A stretch of 64,000 nucleotides of DNA from Coprinopsis marcescibilis (taxonomy: Eukaryota; Basidiomycota; Agaricomycetes; Agaricales; Psathyrellaceae), in assembly GCA_004369085.1 (NCBI GenBank), contig ML210166.1:1-64000 (forward strand). Reading direction: 5' to 3'. The position numbers were made by a program, and so were the translations under genes. Shown one piece after another: positions 1-10,721 of this stretch. The notes beneath the pieces were generated by a model. That model saw only the letters and a program-made list of their open reading frames with translations. It had not been told where the DNA came from and ran no database searches. How positions within the stretch are numbered: the first letter of the stretch is position 1; each line of letters begins with the position of its first letter.

Positions 1-323
1 ATTTCTAAGATATTCAAGACGTTGCCGCAGGTTTCTCGATGCCTACCATGTAGGATTGTCCGGAAAACAAGCTGCATGGGCTTCTAAAAAATATCAGGGC
101 CACCGGCATCAGCAACCCAACATTTTACTTGTTGGGCTTGCCACAACGCAGAGCAAGCTAGAGCAACCGCAAAAAGCTGACAAGCACGTAAGCAGAGCAA
201 CCTAGGTATATTTATTCAGAAAGCAGAGTAGGGATTTAGTGTTGACAAGCCATGTAAATTACGAAAAGCGACAAAAAGTAATGTAAAAGTAAGAAAAGCA
301 GACAAGTAGTTACGGCGGTTTGA

Positions 324-740
324 ATGGGAGGTCAGATTTGGCTTAGTACGGCTTTCGGGGGCTCTCGAAATCAAACATATCTCGCCTTTCCTGGTCGAGA
401 TGGGATGATTGCTCAAGTCCGCCTGTTCTTCTCGTTCTTGGACCCCTATTCCAACAAGATGCAATCATGCGCTCTTGTAAACTGGTTTCCTACTGTTGGG
501 ACCTCTCGTGATCTTGTAACAGGACTGTGGGTTGTTGAGAGAGAAGAGGAGGAGAATGGATACCGGGAGCTTCAGATTATCCCCCTTGTGAGCATTGTCC
601 GAGGCGCACACTTGTTGCCAGTCTTCGGAACAGGGAGACTTCCGGAGGGTTTTAGCTACACTGACTCATTAGAAGTGTTCGAAAGGTACTACGTGAACTC
701 TTACATCGATTATCATACCCACGAAATGCTATCATCGTAG
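324..740 (+). pseudogene. C-terminal remnant of a Plavaka-type transposase
   Basis: The reading frame encodes 138 residues resembling the extreme C-terminus of Plavaka-family transposases, DNA transposons common in Agaricomycetes. Seen: a VRLFFSF stretch, then ALVNWF, a 'GLWVVE' strand followed by an acidic run, then 'VRGAHLLPVFG', and a terminal 'YVNSYIDYHTHE'. Full-length Plavaka transposases are many hundreds of residues long. Here a stop codon sits directly before the first Met (321-323) and I see no DDE catalytic core upstream, so this is a 5'-truncated copy. The family call rests on recognition of the tail motif order and is moderately sure; an exon of an unrelated host gene is the alternative. 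Confidence 0.55.
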
Positions 741-820
741 AATAGAAGATATAGACAGGATATCGAGGACAGATAACGACGATGAAGGATGTAGAAGATG
801 GTTCAGCGGGCGCGCTCCTG

Positions 821-888
821 CGGCTTGTGGGCTTGTGGGCTTGGCAGCTTTCCAAAAGCAGAAAAGCCCGAAAAGCCCGAAAGCATTA
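821..888. repeat. Imperfect inverted repeat (GGGCTT / AAGCCC hairpin)
   Basis: Two GGGCTT-containing units at about 821-843 are followed by two AAAAGCCCG units at about 861-880, so the segment can fold on itself. A related GGGCTTG word occurs at about 135-141, on the other side of the transposase remnant. The placement suggests a subterminal or terminal sequence of the decayed transposon, but I cannot define exact ends or a target-site duplication. Confidence 0.4.
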
Positions 889-1362
889 TGTTATTTTGCT
901 GATGGGGTCCTTCCCAAAACCCTAATGGGTGATTTAGAAGACGCTGGAATGCACTAAATAGTCTCGAAATGGGCTCTATCTACCTTGTACATATTATTTC
1001 GTGCTTTGTTTCCTGCTTTATTGCAATTTTCACAGGGCAAAGTGCGCCTCGGAAGTTGCCGGTCACACTTGTCACACCCACGTGATGGCTCCTGGATCGT
1101 GAATGCGCCCTACCTTAAGGAGCTGTGGCCTTGTGTATATTATCCGAGAACAACGGACATACTTCGATTAGGACAGGGCGCCTCGAATGATTAATGCCAC
1201 CGAGCTCCTTTGACCACTACGCCGACGTGTCGAGGCTTCTCGCCTCCGTCCTCAAAGATAGCTCTGCATATCGCTCCCCTTCAACCCCATAGTCTCATCA
1301 TCCAAGCCACAACTTCAACCATTCAACTCAAGCACCCAGCCCGAGTCTGACCCCTATTCGCT

Positions 1363-2814
1363 ATGATTATCGACCAGCTTCCCTTTGAGATCATGGGAGA
1401 GATCTTCTCTCAGTACATTCACCTGAAAGACACCGATCCGACAAACAACTACAAGGCTGCGCCGAGATCTGGAATTACCGCATCCAGTTCAGCCTGTACG
1501 ACCCCATGGACCTTGGGACAGGTGTGCTCCAAATGGCGCACCATCGTCTTGTCGATCCCCACGCTTTGGTCGACAATAGGCATTGTGTGCCCGTCTCAAG
1601 GCGAGCTCCGCGTTCTGCACGTGTGGATTCAGCGCTCTAAACAAGCAAAACTTGATTTGGAGCTCAAGTGCTGTTGTCAACTGGACGACCCCATGTCTGA
1701 CTCGAATTACAACCTGGATGCAAAGAAATGCTCTCGCTTGGAGGCTGCGATGAAATACCTCCTCCTGCATGTCGCTCGGTGGAAAAGGGTGGAGTTCGAG
1801 GTATCTGATACCACTTCAGGCGCATTCAAAGACCTTGCAGTCGAGAATGCGTCAGCCCTGGAGACAGTCGCGATCCATAACGTCTATATGTTCCCATCAA
1901 AAGTCCTGAAACAGCTCTACAGCAAGATATACTCCCTTCCACAGCTCCGACGCGTCCAATTCCCAGGCAAGAAAGCGATCGGCAACACCATTGTTCCCAG
2001 CCCGGCAAACTACACCAAGCTCACAGAACTATCCTTCCACGCCCTTTATTCGAGACACGTCCATGGGTTCCTGAAGTCCTGTTCGGCCACTCTTCGAAAA
2101 TTCGAAGTTTCGCGAATCATTGTAACCACTCCCATCGTCCTCGCGAAGTCCCCTCCTCTGTGCATGCCGAGTCTCCAGCATTTCAAGGTCGCCAACTGCA
2201 TGTACTACGACCCAGACACCGTCGACCAGAGCTTGTTGCTCATAAACAACTTGACGCTCCCTGCGATCGTCTCGTTGGAGTTCTCTGTGGGCGACTTTGA
2301 GGGATCGAGGGATGAGAAGTTGGGCGTTGGGTTCGACACGAGGACAGGCACAATGTGCTGCAACGGCTCCGACCCGGCTTGGCGCACCCTCCAGAAACTT
2401 CTCGGGAGCTCGACATTCCGGCCCAAGAGACTCCTATTCTCTTCAGAAGGAATCGCAAACGATCTGGCCCTCGCAATCATCCGTTCACCTCTTATGGTCG
2501 ATTTGGAGCATCTGCACGTTGCAGCGCTTGTGTCGAATCCCTTTTTGTTGGCGCTCAGGGTTGAAGAGGATGGGGAAGCAGGGGAGAAGGTCCTGCTACC
2601 CCACCTGCAAAGCCTGGTCATTACGAGGTGTCACTCCGCCAATGCTACCCTCTCGTCGGTGATCATCTCCCGAGCAGCTTCTTTGAAGTCTGCGGCTCCC
2701 CATTTTCAAGGCAAGCTCCGATCGGCGGCTGCTATCCTCTGCGGTCCGGGGCCGTTTGATATAGACTTGAAATTGAATATTTCAGGGATGGTCCTTGACA
2801 TAAAGCAACTGTAG
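1363..2814 (+). CDS. F-box protein with leucine-rich C-terminal region
   Basis: Single-exon gene of 483 residues. The N-terminus 'QLPFEIMGEIFSQYI' is an F-box core, followed after a polar insertion by 'LGQVCSKWRTIVLSIPTLWSTI', the standard second half of Agaricomycete F-box domains. The rest contains irregular leucine-rich strands such as 'LPQLRRVQFPG' and 'LTLPAIVSLEFSVG'. F-box proteins bind Skp1 and recruit substrates to SCF ubiquitin ligases; the family is very large in mushrooms and the substrate cannot be predicted. The ATG at 1363 opens the frame immediately before the F-box and follows a CT/CA-rich leader without upstream in-frame coding sequence. Confidence 0.85.
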   Translation: MIIDQLPFEIMGEIFSQYIHLKDTDPTNNYKAAPRSGITASSSACTTPWTLGQVCSKWRTIVLSIPTLWSTIGIVCPSQGELRVLHVWIQRSKQAKLDLELKCCCQLDDPMSDSNYNLDAKKCSRLEAAMKYLLLHVARWKRVEFEVSDTTSGAFKDLAVENASALETVAIHNVYMFPSKVLKQLYSKIYSLPQLRRVQFPGKKAIGNTIVPSPANYTKLTELSFHALYSRHVHGFLKSCSATLRKFEVSRIIVTTPIVLAKSPPLCMPSLQHFKVANCMYYDPDTVDQSLLLINNLTLPAIVSLEFSVGDFEGSRDEKLGVGFDTRTGTMCCNGSDPAWRTLQKLLGSSTFRPKRLLFSSEGIANDLALAIIRSPLMVDLEHLHVAALVSNPFLLALRVEEDGEAGEKVLLPHLQSLVITRCHSANATLSSVIISRAASLKSAAPHFQGKLRSAAAILCGPGPFDIDLKLNISGMVLDIKQL

Positions 2815-3357
2815 CAAGCGCACTGCCCGTATACATTGAAGATATATACCTATATAATAATAGTAAAGACTAACACAATATATATTCCCATTTGGGGGAG
2901 CAAAGTCTGGTCAACAAGCAGCGACGGCACTGTTTAGCAGGCACAGCGAAGCTCAAGCGGATACACCAGACTTAGTTCTATCCTGATCATGATCTCGTAT
3001 ACCCATCCCACGACTTGAAAATCCAATGTCACCGGTAATCGCCAGCAGAGCCACCATAAGCGCCCATGGACACATACCTAAAACTAGGAGTCAGGGCTTT
3101 ATACATCGGAGAGCCCATTTTTTTGATGACAGATGTTGGCCAGGATAGGCACCAAATTCGCTCAAGCTCTGGCATCAAGCTAAACTCTAATTTTGAGTAT
3201 ACTCCACGGGCGTCAGCTCGACGAAAGCTCGACATCCAAGACCAGTCAGTGATAGTGACACGGTAGTAGGATAAAGAAATAACATTGGATTGAGAAAGCA
3301 TTTCTATCTCTGCTACCCCCTAGCTACTAATAGATCGAATGAGGCGCGGCTTGAAGC

Positions 3358-5307
3358 TCAAGGAAGCTAGACCGATCTCGTTAAAATGGGATTGTGGTGC
3401 GTTCTGAACATGATATGCTTACAGCGGGGGCGACAGTCTGGAGAGGGCCTGCAGCAACTGGAAAGTTTGGGGGTAGAGTACCGGCGCACTGGAGTTGCCA
3501 TTAGATTATATAGTGTTCGGATGAACGGCCAAAAATTTACTCACAAAACCCTCAACGTCACTATTGGTCAGTCCAGCAGGGATATGAGGCGCTCGGACGA
3601 TGGAGACACGAGTGGGAATGACATCCGAGCAATCGGTGAGCGCCTTTGGTTCGAATCCAAGGACCGATAATTTAGCAGCAGCAGCGCGGAATCGCGTTGC
3701 CATCAAATTGCTATCGGCTGAGAACATATTAGCTATAGCAGGCGTGGTAGAGGGCAGGAACTCACCCATCATGGATTGCCAACGGCAAGAGGTTCTTAGT
3801 GAGCAAAGTGTGCTGTAAGAAAAATTATCTCTCAAGAGAGTAATGGACACTCACCTAGGATCGCGTGCAATAGTGAAATCCGACTGCATACGAAACTCTC
3901 CAGGGAGTGGTGACGTAACCTCGCCAAATCCAGGTCCCCCGGGAGTGAAGAATCTTCCTTTGAGCAAGGTCTGTCCTATGGGTCAACACCACATTCAGAG
4001 TAAGACATACTCCCCGCCGTGACGCACCTCGATGAAGAATTGACTGTCGAAGATGGCTGGGGTACTGTCAAACGGCGCACGCTGAGCACGAACATTATAA
4101 GCTGCTTCAAGTTACAAGTAGAAAGCTGGAGAGATCGTACAGCAGCGGCAGGGTTCAGATTTAACGCTTCTTGCGATGCCATAGTATGTGCTGAAAGTAA
4201 ATCAACGGTGTCAGAAGCAGAGAAGCCAGCGTCGGCCATCCGGTTGAGGATGGTATTGACGTCGTTTCCCGGGCCCGGAATCAAACCAGGAGGCGAAGGC
4301 TGTGAGCTGTTGCTCTTTCCCGCCAAGAACTGCAGCCTTGGGGCACCGGGGCAGTTGGACAATCCCATAGCATTGGCAAAATTGAGGCTGAAACGATTTC
4401 AGGTGGTTCCCTATAGCCATGTATGTGGAATGCACTCACATATCACCGAAGGAGACACTGTTTCGGATGGCTATCTTCCTCAATGCTTCGATGGTGGGGC
4501 CTAAAGCTCTATTGGGAACTAATTTGAGGGATTCAAGGTCAATCCGGTGTATTGACACTGTGACAAGGCGTATGATCCACTAACCGAAGGTTGTCTCGAT
4601 ATTGGAATGCGCAATAATGGATCCATCTAAGGTTAAGGTCATTTAACCACACGTTGAAGTACAAATCGAGTTTACACCTGCTCCTCCTCCACTAATATGA
4701 GTGCTCGTCAGTTGCATGGTCTCCGTGATAAGTTTTGACGCAACCAAACTGTCCTGCAGTATTCAAGGATCTTGAGAAGCCGATCGCGTCGTGGAACCAG
4801 GCCTTCGACGCTCGATTAACCTCTAATGCGGGGTTCTGGCCATTTCACTTACTTGCAAGACCTGGGAGATGTCGAGACCGTTGTAAGTACTCATGAGCGA
4901 AATTGCTACGTGCACAACATACCCTACGAGCGCCCTTTGCTATATTTAGTCGACAATGCGCGTCAGCCTTTCAAATATCTTTCGAATACCGACGAAAATC
5001 ACTAACCGCACTGTCCACCGTTAAAGCTAGATGGCAAAAGAGTTAAGAGCGAGGGGATTGTTTGACCGTGAGTGACAACGTACAGCTCATTCTGGACCTC
5101 TTTCCCGATTTTAAACCATTTGCAGCACTGATAAGGCAAAAGATTGAGATCTTTTCATGTTGAACGTCCTGCGGAAATGACTATCTGGGCATTCCTAGTA
5201 ATTTCACCGGGCGCGCAAATCGTGAGAGTAGGGGCAAGTATTTGAGGTGCTGGGGTAGCGAAAACACCCGCAGCAACGGACAGAGCAACGAAGGTGGCGA
5301 TTTTCAT
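3358..5307 (-). CDS. Class II heme peroxidase, copy 1 (possibly splice-damaged)
   Basis: Secreted fungal class II peroxidase in many small exons. It starts with a signal peptide ([17 protein letters not shown]) and ends in a spliced '...VAPA-LP-stop' tail shared with copy 3. Seen: a CCKWF disulfide segment, distal '[13 protein letters not shown]', '[15 protein letters not shown]', proximal heme ligand in 'TVDLLSAHT', '[13 protein letters not shown]', '[19 protein letters not shown]' and 'DCSDVIPT'. The distal Arg is Gln (about residue 72). Mn-site positions are Lys and Arg rather than Glu. The position of the LiP/VP catalytic Trp, five residues before the proximal His, is Asp. The donor after 'GQFG' reads TT instead of GT (4742-4743), which would break the frame unless a nearby cryptic pair is used. 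Exon 1 runs three bases further than in the other copies before its GT donor. Best called a generic peroxidase or a decaying gene. Confidence 0.8.
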
Positions 5308-5383
5308 TGGATGGGTGGCAACTACCGAAGTAGAGACAAAAGTCAGAGATGGGTGATGAAGACTATGTTGGAAAATCAGTTGA

Positions 5384-5390
5384 ATTTATA
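5384..5390 (-). promoter_or_regulatory. TATA box of peroxidase copy 1
   Basis: TATAAAT on the minus strand, about 77 bp upstream of the start codon. All four peroxidase genes have the same heptamer at 77-111 bp, which supports the chosen start codons and suggests inducible TATA-driven promoters. Confidence 0.6.
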
Positions 5391-5979
5391 CCTGAATTTG
5401 AAGGAGAGACCCAGTGCCTCGATCCAGGCTCCCGAATCGGCTACGTAGTTGTACCTCCTCGGAAGTCCTCAGCTGAATTCACAAGGATCAAAACGATGGG
5501 GCAGAGTGAGCTTGAGTTTCCAATAGCATTTCAGACATATACAACGAGATTCTCCGGCTCTTTGAATTGCTTTGAAGCCGGTCGACCCGAGGTCAAACGG
5601 ATGATAACTGCCGTGCCCAATTCCCCGATGCGTATACAACGGTTGGTTGAGGAGTTTGGAGCGTGTCTGCGAGTCCATTGTTTTAAAGCAGAGTCGGGTA
5701 CAAGTTTTGAAGTTGTTTCGCTTGGCCTTCCGAAGTTTGGCTTCTGTTTCAGGAACGTCAGGCACCTACCTATTTTACAAGCTGCGTGTGTCAGTGTATT
5801 GGTGAGAGGCTTAGTATCATCCCGCGGCCAATAGGCTCGAATGAAGTAGTTCTTAACCTCCCACGACGTCGAATTGGAATTGGGTGGCGGGATGAGGAGT
5901 GAAATTGCGGAGATAATTACAGTCCTGTTGTCGAGTCCTCACGCTGCAGGTGAATTCAGTCTACAGGCAACATATCAGC

Positions 5980-6065
5980 GGCCGTGTGGCGAAATGGCAT
6001 CGCGTCTGACTACGATTCAGAGCATCGCGATCAGGAGATTGTAGGTTCGACCCCTACCTCGGTCA
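5980..6065 (+). tRNA. tRNA-Arg(ACG) with a 14-nt intron
   Basis: The cloverleaf can be drawn directly. The acceptor stem is GGCCGTG/CTCGGTC with one G-T wobble and one T-T mismatch. The D arm is closed by GCG/CGC. The anticodon stem is TCTGA/TCAGG with loop CTACGA..A, giving anticodon ACG at 6012-6014. The T arm is GTAGG-TTCGACC-CCTAC. The stem closes only if 6016-6029 is removed as an intron after the base 3' of the anticodon, the canonical position. A run of six T (6068-6073) follows as pol III terminator. The gene lies between peroxidase copies 1 and 2. Confidence 0.9.
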
Positions 6066-6465
6066 TCTTTTTTCACCTCCTATTTAAAGGTTGTGTCTCC
6101 TTTTGGATCACTCTGAACTTAGTTGCTCAAATAAAATGCAAAAATGCATTTACAACGGACTACAGTAGAAATGCAGTTGGGTACCTTGGAATGTCCTGAC
6201 CCCTTCATGGCCATGCCGCATAATTCGCTTGCATATCGGAATACTTTGGTCGAAACATAGGTATCATTTACATTCGAGGAGCCATTGAGATCAACAGTTA
6301 CAAGGATATTTTCTGGGAGAGACGCAATGCCAGACACATCAGCGCGAGCACCACAGTACAGGCGTAGAAACACAAGGGAATCATAGGTGAGTCCAAGAAA
6401 GAAGAAGGTGCGAGGTGTTGTTCTCCGTAACCGGTTTAGAGTCGGCCGTGTTTTGATTGCCCAGC

Positions 6466-8423
6466 TTAAGGTGCCTGAGAGATCAATAGGATAAGCTTAA
6501 GTGAATCGCCGGGGTACGAACGTGGAACTTACAGCGACTGCAACGGTCTGGAGAGGGCCTGGCGCGACAACCATATTTGGGAGTGGAGTACCAGGGCACT
6601 GTACCATCGTTAGATGAGCGATTCACTATCAGACTTATGCCAGACTGCACTTACAAAGCCTTCGAGGTCGGCAGTAGTCAAACCGGCAGGAATGCGGGGG
6701 CTGTTGATTTGGGCACGAGGGGTAGGGATGACGTCCGAACAGTCGATGAGAGTGTTGCGATTGAATCCAAGGACAGACAGCTTAGCGACTGCGGCGCGGA
6801 ATCGACTTGCCACCAAGGCGCTGTTGGCTAGATGGCGAGCAATTTTCAGTGACATATCGTGGCGATCAAGTGGAAGTAGCACTTACTCAACATGGATTGC
6901 CATCGGCAAGAGGTCCTGTGATATCTTGTGGTCAGGAAACAGTTTGCGGATTATTTGAAAGAGAAACAAAAAACCTGGGATCGCGAGCAAGAGCGAAATC
7001 GGATTGCATCCTGAACTCTCCGGGGAGGGGGGAAAGGACTTCAGCAAATCCAGGGCCTCCGGTAGTGAAGACGGTTCCTCTGAGCAAGGTCTGTCCTACG
7101 GGTAAGTCTTTTATCCAAATTTAAGAGGCAGTTAAATTACTAACCTCGATGAAGAATTGACTGTCGAAGACGGCTGGTGTACTATCGAAAGGCGCACGCT
7201 GAGAGAAAATTGGATGAGGCGTGTGTAGTTTATTGAAGTCGAAACGCGTGCTAGACTTACGGTGGCAGCAGCATTAAGATTCAGAGCCTCTTGGGCGGCG
7301 ATGGTATGCGCCGAAAGCAAATCGACGGTTTCATCATGAGAGAATCCAGCATCACCCATGCGGTTCAGGATGGCATCAGCGGTGTTTCCAGGGCCTGGAA
7401 TCAAACCAGGGGGCGACGGTTGAGAGCTGTTGCTCTTCCCGGCCAGGAACTCCAACCGTGGGGCGCCTGGGCAATTAGTCAAACCGACAGCATTGGCGAA
7501 GTTAAGACTGAAAACATGTCAGGACCGAGAAAATACCAGAAAATCAGGTAAGCACTTACATGTCGCCGAAGGACACGCTGTTGCGGATGGAGATCGCTCT
7601 AAGAGCCTCGATGGTCGGTCCAAGGGCTCGGTTGGGTACTAGAGGCAGGAAAGTTGAACTCAGATACTTGCCCTCTTGGCGAAAATATGCGACATACCGA
7701 AAGTCGTCTCGATGACAGAGTGGGCAATGATGGAACCATCTATAAAGATGTCACCTCCGTATTCAACTAAAGAGTATATCTGAGGGATATTTACCTGCTC
7801 CTCCACCACTAATTGATTATGGCACGCGTCAGTGTAATTATTTCTCCCTGAAAGCTTCGTACGCACCCGAATTGCCCTGCGTTGGTCAAGGCAGGAGAGA
7901 AACCAATGGCATCGTGGAAGAACGTCTGCGAGTCACGTTGAGCTGATATGCATCGCTATAAGTTATTAACTTACTTGCAAGACCTGTTAAGCATGTCAGA
8001 ACGATCAATTACACAAAGTCAAAATCTTTGTGGAACGTACCCTACGAGTGCCCTTGTCTGATTGATAGATCACGATCAGATCTAGTAAGTGTGTACTAGT
8101 ATTGGATGATACGTACTGCATTGGTTGTTGAAGCTATTCGAGACACAGGTTAGTGTGATGCAAGCTGAAGACTGTTTATGCTTACATCTCGGCCTGAAGC
8201 TGTGGAATAATAGCGAACCAGCTGCAGCACTGGAAAAAAGAAGTATAAATACAGTTGTTCAGATTCGAGCCATGAGCATAATGACCTGACGATTCCTGAC
8301 AGTACGGCCATTCGGGCATCGGACTCCGCCACCAGGCCTACCGGCAGGCGATTCCTCTTGAGGGGCTGGGGATGCAAAGACTCCCGCAACTACGGACAGA
8401 GCGACAAAGGCGGAGAACCTCAT
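6466..8423 (-). CDS. Class II heme peroxidase, copy 2
   Basis: Multi-exon secreted peroxidase and close paralogue of copies 1 and 3. Signal peptide [17 protein letters not shown], then a short Pro/Gly-rich propeptide before the first Cys. Conserved blocks: CCSWF, distal '[13 protein letters not shown]' (Gln at about residue 75, His at 79), GGGGADGS calcium site, '[15 protein letters not shown]', proximal '[14 protein letters not shown]', '[15 protein letters not shown]', 'DCSDVIPTP', and a C-terminal exon giving '...VAVA-AP-stop'. All splice sites I traced are GT-AG. Heme and Ca ligands are kept. The three acidic Mn ligands are replaced (Lys and Arg after the first helix Cys; Glu six residues after the proximal His) and the LiP/VP Trp position is Asp, so Mn peroxidase, versatile or lignin peroxidase names are not supported. 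Confidence 0.85.
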
Positions 8424-8499
8424 TGGCTAGACTAGAGCTGTTGGTAGAGAAGAGAAATCGAGTATGAGTTCTGAGGATTACTAGTCGAAATAAGTCTGT

Positions 8500-8506
8500 A
8501 TTTATA
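8500..8506 (-). promoter_or_regulatory. TATA box of peroxidase copy 2
   Basis: TATAAAT on the minus strand 77 bp upstream of the ATG. The flanking promoter is shared with copy 3, for example a TTTCTCCCACAT-like word just upstream in each. Confidence 0.6.
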
Positions 8507-8523
8507 CCACTCACCAGGTCGAT

Positions 8524-9600
8524 TTCTCCCACATCTTGGAGTGCTGTTGGATGGATGCAATAAAGCTACGCCTCGGACTTGTCGCAGAGAAACGTTAACA
8601 GAAGAATAGCCTTACTGCGCGTGTTACGAGTCTGAAGTAAAGCCGCATGGGACTTGTGATAATAATGGCAACGGGGAGGGCGTCTTGACTCAGTTTATTC
8701 GCCTATTTCCATAACTCGGCGGTTTTGATTTTCGGGAGTAGGGATAACCGTCGGGAGTTGCCTAGAGTTGCATAGTTTGGTGAACGGGGCAGGGTGAGTA
8801 CTGATCTCCGGATCAACAACCTTGTTGGAATTTCGCCGGCCCAACGCAAAACCTGAGAGCCGGTCGACCATTCGCAAATTGCCGCCTAGTCTTTTAGTCA
8901 TACATGCAAGGTGATTGGTGCACGGCAGATTTTGACCGTACAAACGCGGGTCCAAGTCAAACATATTGTGAAGGCTACGAGGAGAGAGATTCCCCCAGAG
9001 TGGAGTATCATTTGGCTTGTGAGAGAATCCAGAATGTCGACCCTTGATCTCGCATCGTGCAGTTGACTTTCCTAGATGAAGAACACGAGTCAAGCGACGA
9101 GTTGGCACGGACGGGTATAACAGGACAAGAGAAAATATATCCGGCACCAGATGTACCAGAGGTTCGGCAAATGGACCTGAAATCAAAGCATTCAGCGACC
9201 ATTTTCTAGGGGCTTTGTTCAGTGATAGATACAGTGGTACCCGCAAGCTGTAGCGATGAAGCATCCGAGACACTTTGCCGTGGGCCTGTTATGAGCTTTT
9301 GCTAGACGTGGGCATGTTAGACAGTTCTTGAGGAACACTGAGCTTCAGTGTATTGAAAGAGATGGTTCGTCACAACATGCACCTCAAGGCCCAGCTTGAT
9401 ACGCCTGCCCTTAAGCAGACTTTAGGGTTAGGGTTCTTACCTGAGGTCGAGAGTTCGAACCCTGGCTTAGCTTGTGATGTTAAACATGGATTTTCACACA
9501 GGAATGTCCTTAATCGCGACTCGGATGATCAGGCCCTAGAGCCACCTGAATATGCAGGGCTCCCAAGGAATGCTGATACCCATTCTCATTAAACTTGAAC
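8524..9600. repeat. Duplicated upstream segment, unit A (pair with 13025-14000)
   Basis: No convincing gene here; a 192-codon minus-strand frame (8695-9273) has no recognisable motif. The segment shares diverged blocks in the same order with the region upstream of copy 3: GAGAGCCGGTCG near 8855 against AAGAGCCGGTCGG near 13388, ACGCGGGTCC near 8945 against 13500, and a 20-base block GAGGTCGAG(A/G)GTTCG(A/G)ACCC at 9443-9462 against 13942-13961. This indicates that the duplication creating copies 2 and 3 included about 1 kb of upstream DNA. Confidence 0.5.
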
Positions 9601-9745
9601 GACATATAGATTAATCGGATCGGGGCTTGTCAAAACTTTCCCAGAGGGCGATGTCGCCGTAGGCCAGAAGTTCTACATAGTATTAAAATATAGTAGCGAG
9701 AAATGGAAATAGTTATAGTAAAGGCCAAGAGAGCTATCAATCGAC

Positions 9746-10108
9746 TCAGTATTTGACGCAGTTCCAGAGCAAAAACAGAGCAGGCAGATCAGAGCCGTCG
9801 AACCCCTCCAGCATCTCAACTGTATTTGCCTTGGCCGCAATGGCTCTGGTTATGCCTTCCTGGATGGCACCGTTGACTATGGTGTCATTTTGAGCGAAGA
9901 CGCTCAGAGTGTTCCAGTGGGCACTCCCCTTCAGCTCGTAAATAATGGAGACAACCAGCTCCTGATGTTCATGAGAGGCGACGGCGAGAGGGTACCAGCT
10001 GCCAAAGCCTTGGCTACAAACATCCGGGCCACATGCATAACAATCGTATTCGGACATGATGGGCCTGGCGATGATGCGAGAGCCTTGTGAAGTGACCTGA
10101 AAGTTCAT
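9746..10108 (-). CDS. Small uncharacterised protein (120 aa)
   Basis: Intronless frame that looks coding: even amino-acid use, no low complexity, and a motif 'SEYDCYACGPDVC' followed by 'PLAVASHEHQELVVSIIYEL' and a closing 'LFLLWNCVKY'. No signal peptide or membrane segment is evident. A TATAAAAGG box on the same strand (10213-10221) lies about 105 bp upstream of the ATG, supporting this start. I do not recognise the family. It is head-to-head with the small plus-strand gene at 10518. Confidence 0.5.
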   Translation of the reverse strand: MNFQVTSQGSRIIARPIMSEYDCYACGPDVCSQGFGSWYPLAVASHEHQELVVSIIYELKGSAHWNTLSVFAQNDTIVNGAIQEGITRAIAAKANTVEMLEGFDGSDLPALFLLWNCVKY

Positions 10109-10212
10109 TGTGGGTTTGTTATGAGTACGTTGGACTTGCCTAAAGGCTTTGAGCAGTCGTGATGATATGGGCGAGCCTTTCCTGAATGGCCTACCTTCTC
10201 TGAGAATGCCGT

Positions 10213-10221
10213 CCTTTTATA
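10213..10221 (-). promoter_or_regulatory. TATA box for the 9746-10108 gene
   Basis: TATAAAAGG on the minus strand, about 105 bp before the ATG of the 120-aa protein gene. Confidence 0.5.
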
Positions 10222-10416
10222 AAAATGTAATAGTCTCTCGGTCTATGCGTCACATCAGGTACCACCACCGCCAGAGTCCATCAATACAGTCACCTGTCTC
10301 GAACAAAGCACCTTGTCTATCTCATCTGAGGGACATTGGCAATCGCGCTTGGACCATGGATTTGTGTCTGGAAGGCAGATGTGCGCATATACCGAGCGTC
10401 TGAGCACAGCTTGAGG

Positions 10417-10425
10417 TATATAAAG
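10417..10425 (+). promoter_or_regulatory. TATA box for the 10518-10721 small gene
   Basis: TATATAAAG on the plus strand, about 93 bp before the ATG at 10518, a normal distance for a short 5' leader. Confidence 0.45.
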
Positions 10426-10517
10426 ATCGGGTTCATGATTCTTGCTTAGTTCACCAAACAAGATTCCCATAAGCATATCAGTGAACGCACTTCAAACCAC
10501 GCTTACCTTTGACAAAA

Positions 10518-10721
10518 ATGAACGGCCCTCCAAGCACCCCTACCCTCCAAAGCGAATTGGACCTTCCACTCTCTACAAGCGAGGAAAATGTGCACTTTGA
10601 CTGGAGGGAGCTATCTGTGGTATTGGTCACGTACATTGCTGTCATGGAACGGTATAACTTGGACAATGTCAGGGACTTGACTCTGAACGAATGCATTGAC
10701 CTGCTAGAAGATGATACATAG
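10518..10721 (+). CDS. Small uncharacterised protein (67 aa)
   Basis: Short intronless frame starting MNGPPSTPTLQ and ending in an acidic 'IDLLEDDT'. The middle 'LSVVLVTYIAVMERYNLDNV' is amphipathic/hydrophobic but too polar for a clear membrane helix. The support is mainly a TATA box about 93 bp upstream and a CAAAAATG start context. No family recognised; a chance ORF remains possible. Confidence 0.35.
   Translation: MNGPPSTPTLQSELDLPLSTSEENVHFDWRELSVVLVTYIAVMERYNLDNVRDLTLNECIDLLEDDT

Noticed and set aside
8695..9273. 192-codon minus-strand open frame upstream of peroxidase copy 2
   Set aside because: No motif and no promoter, and it lies in a region duplicated upstream of copy 3 where the frame is not kept.
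9408..9480. tRNA-like block with B-box-like GTTCGAACCC
   Set aside because: No foldable T stem in this copy, no A box and no anticodon arm.
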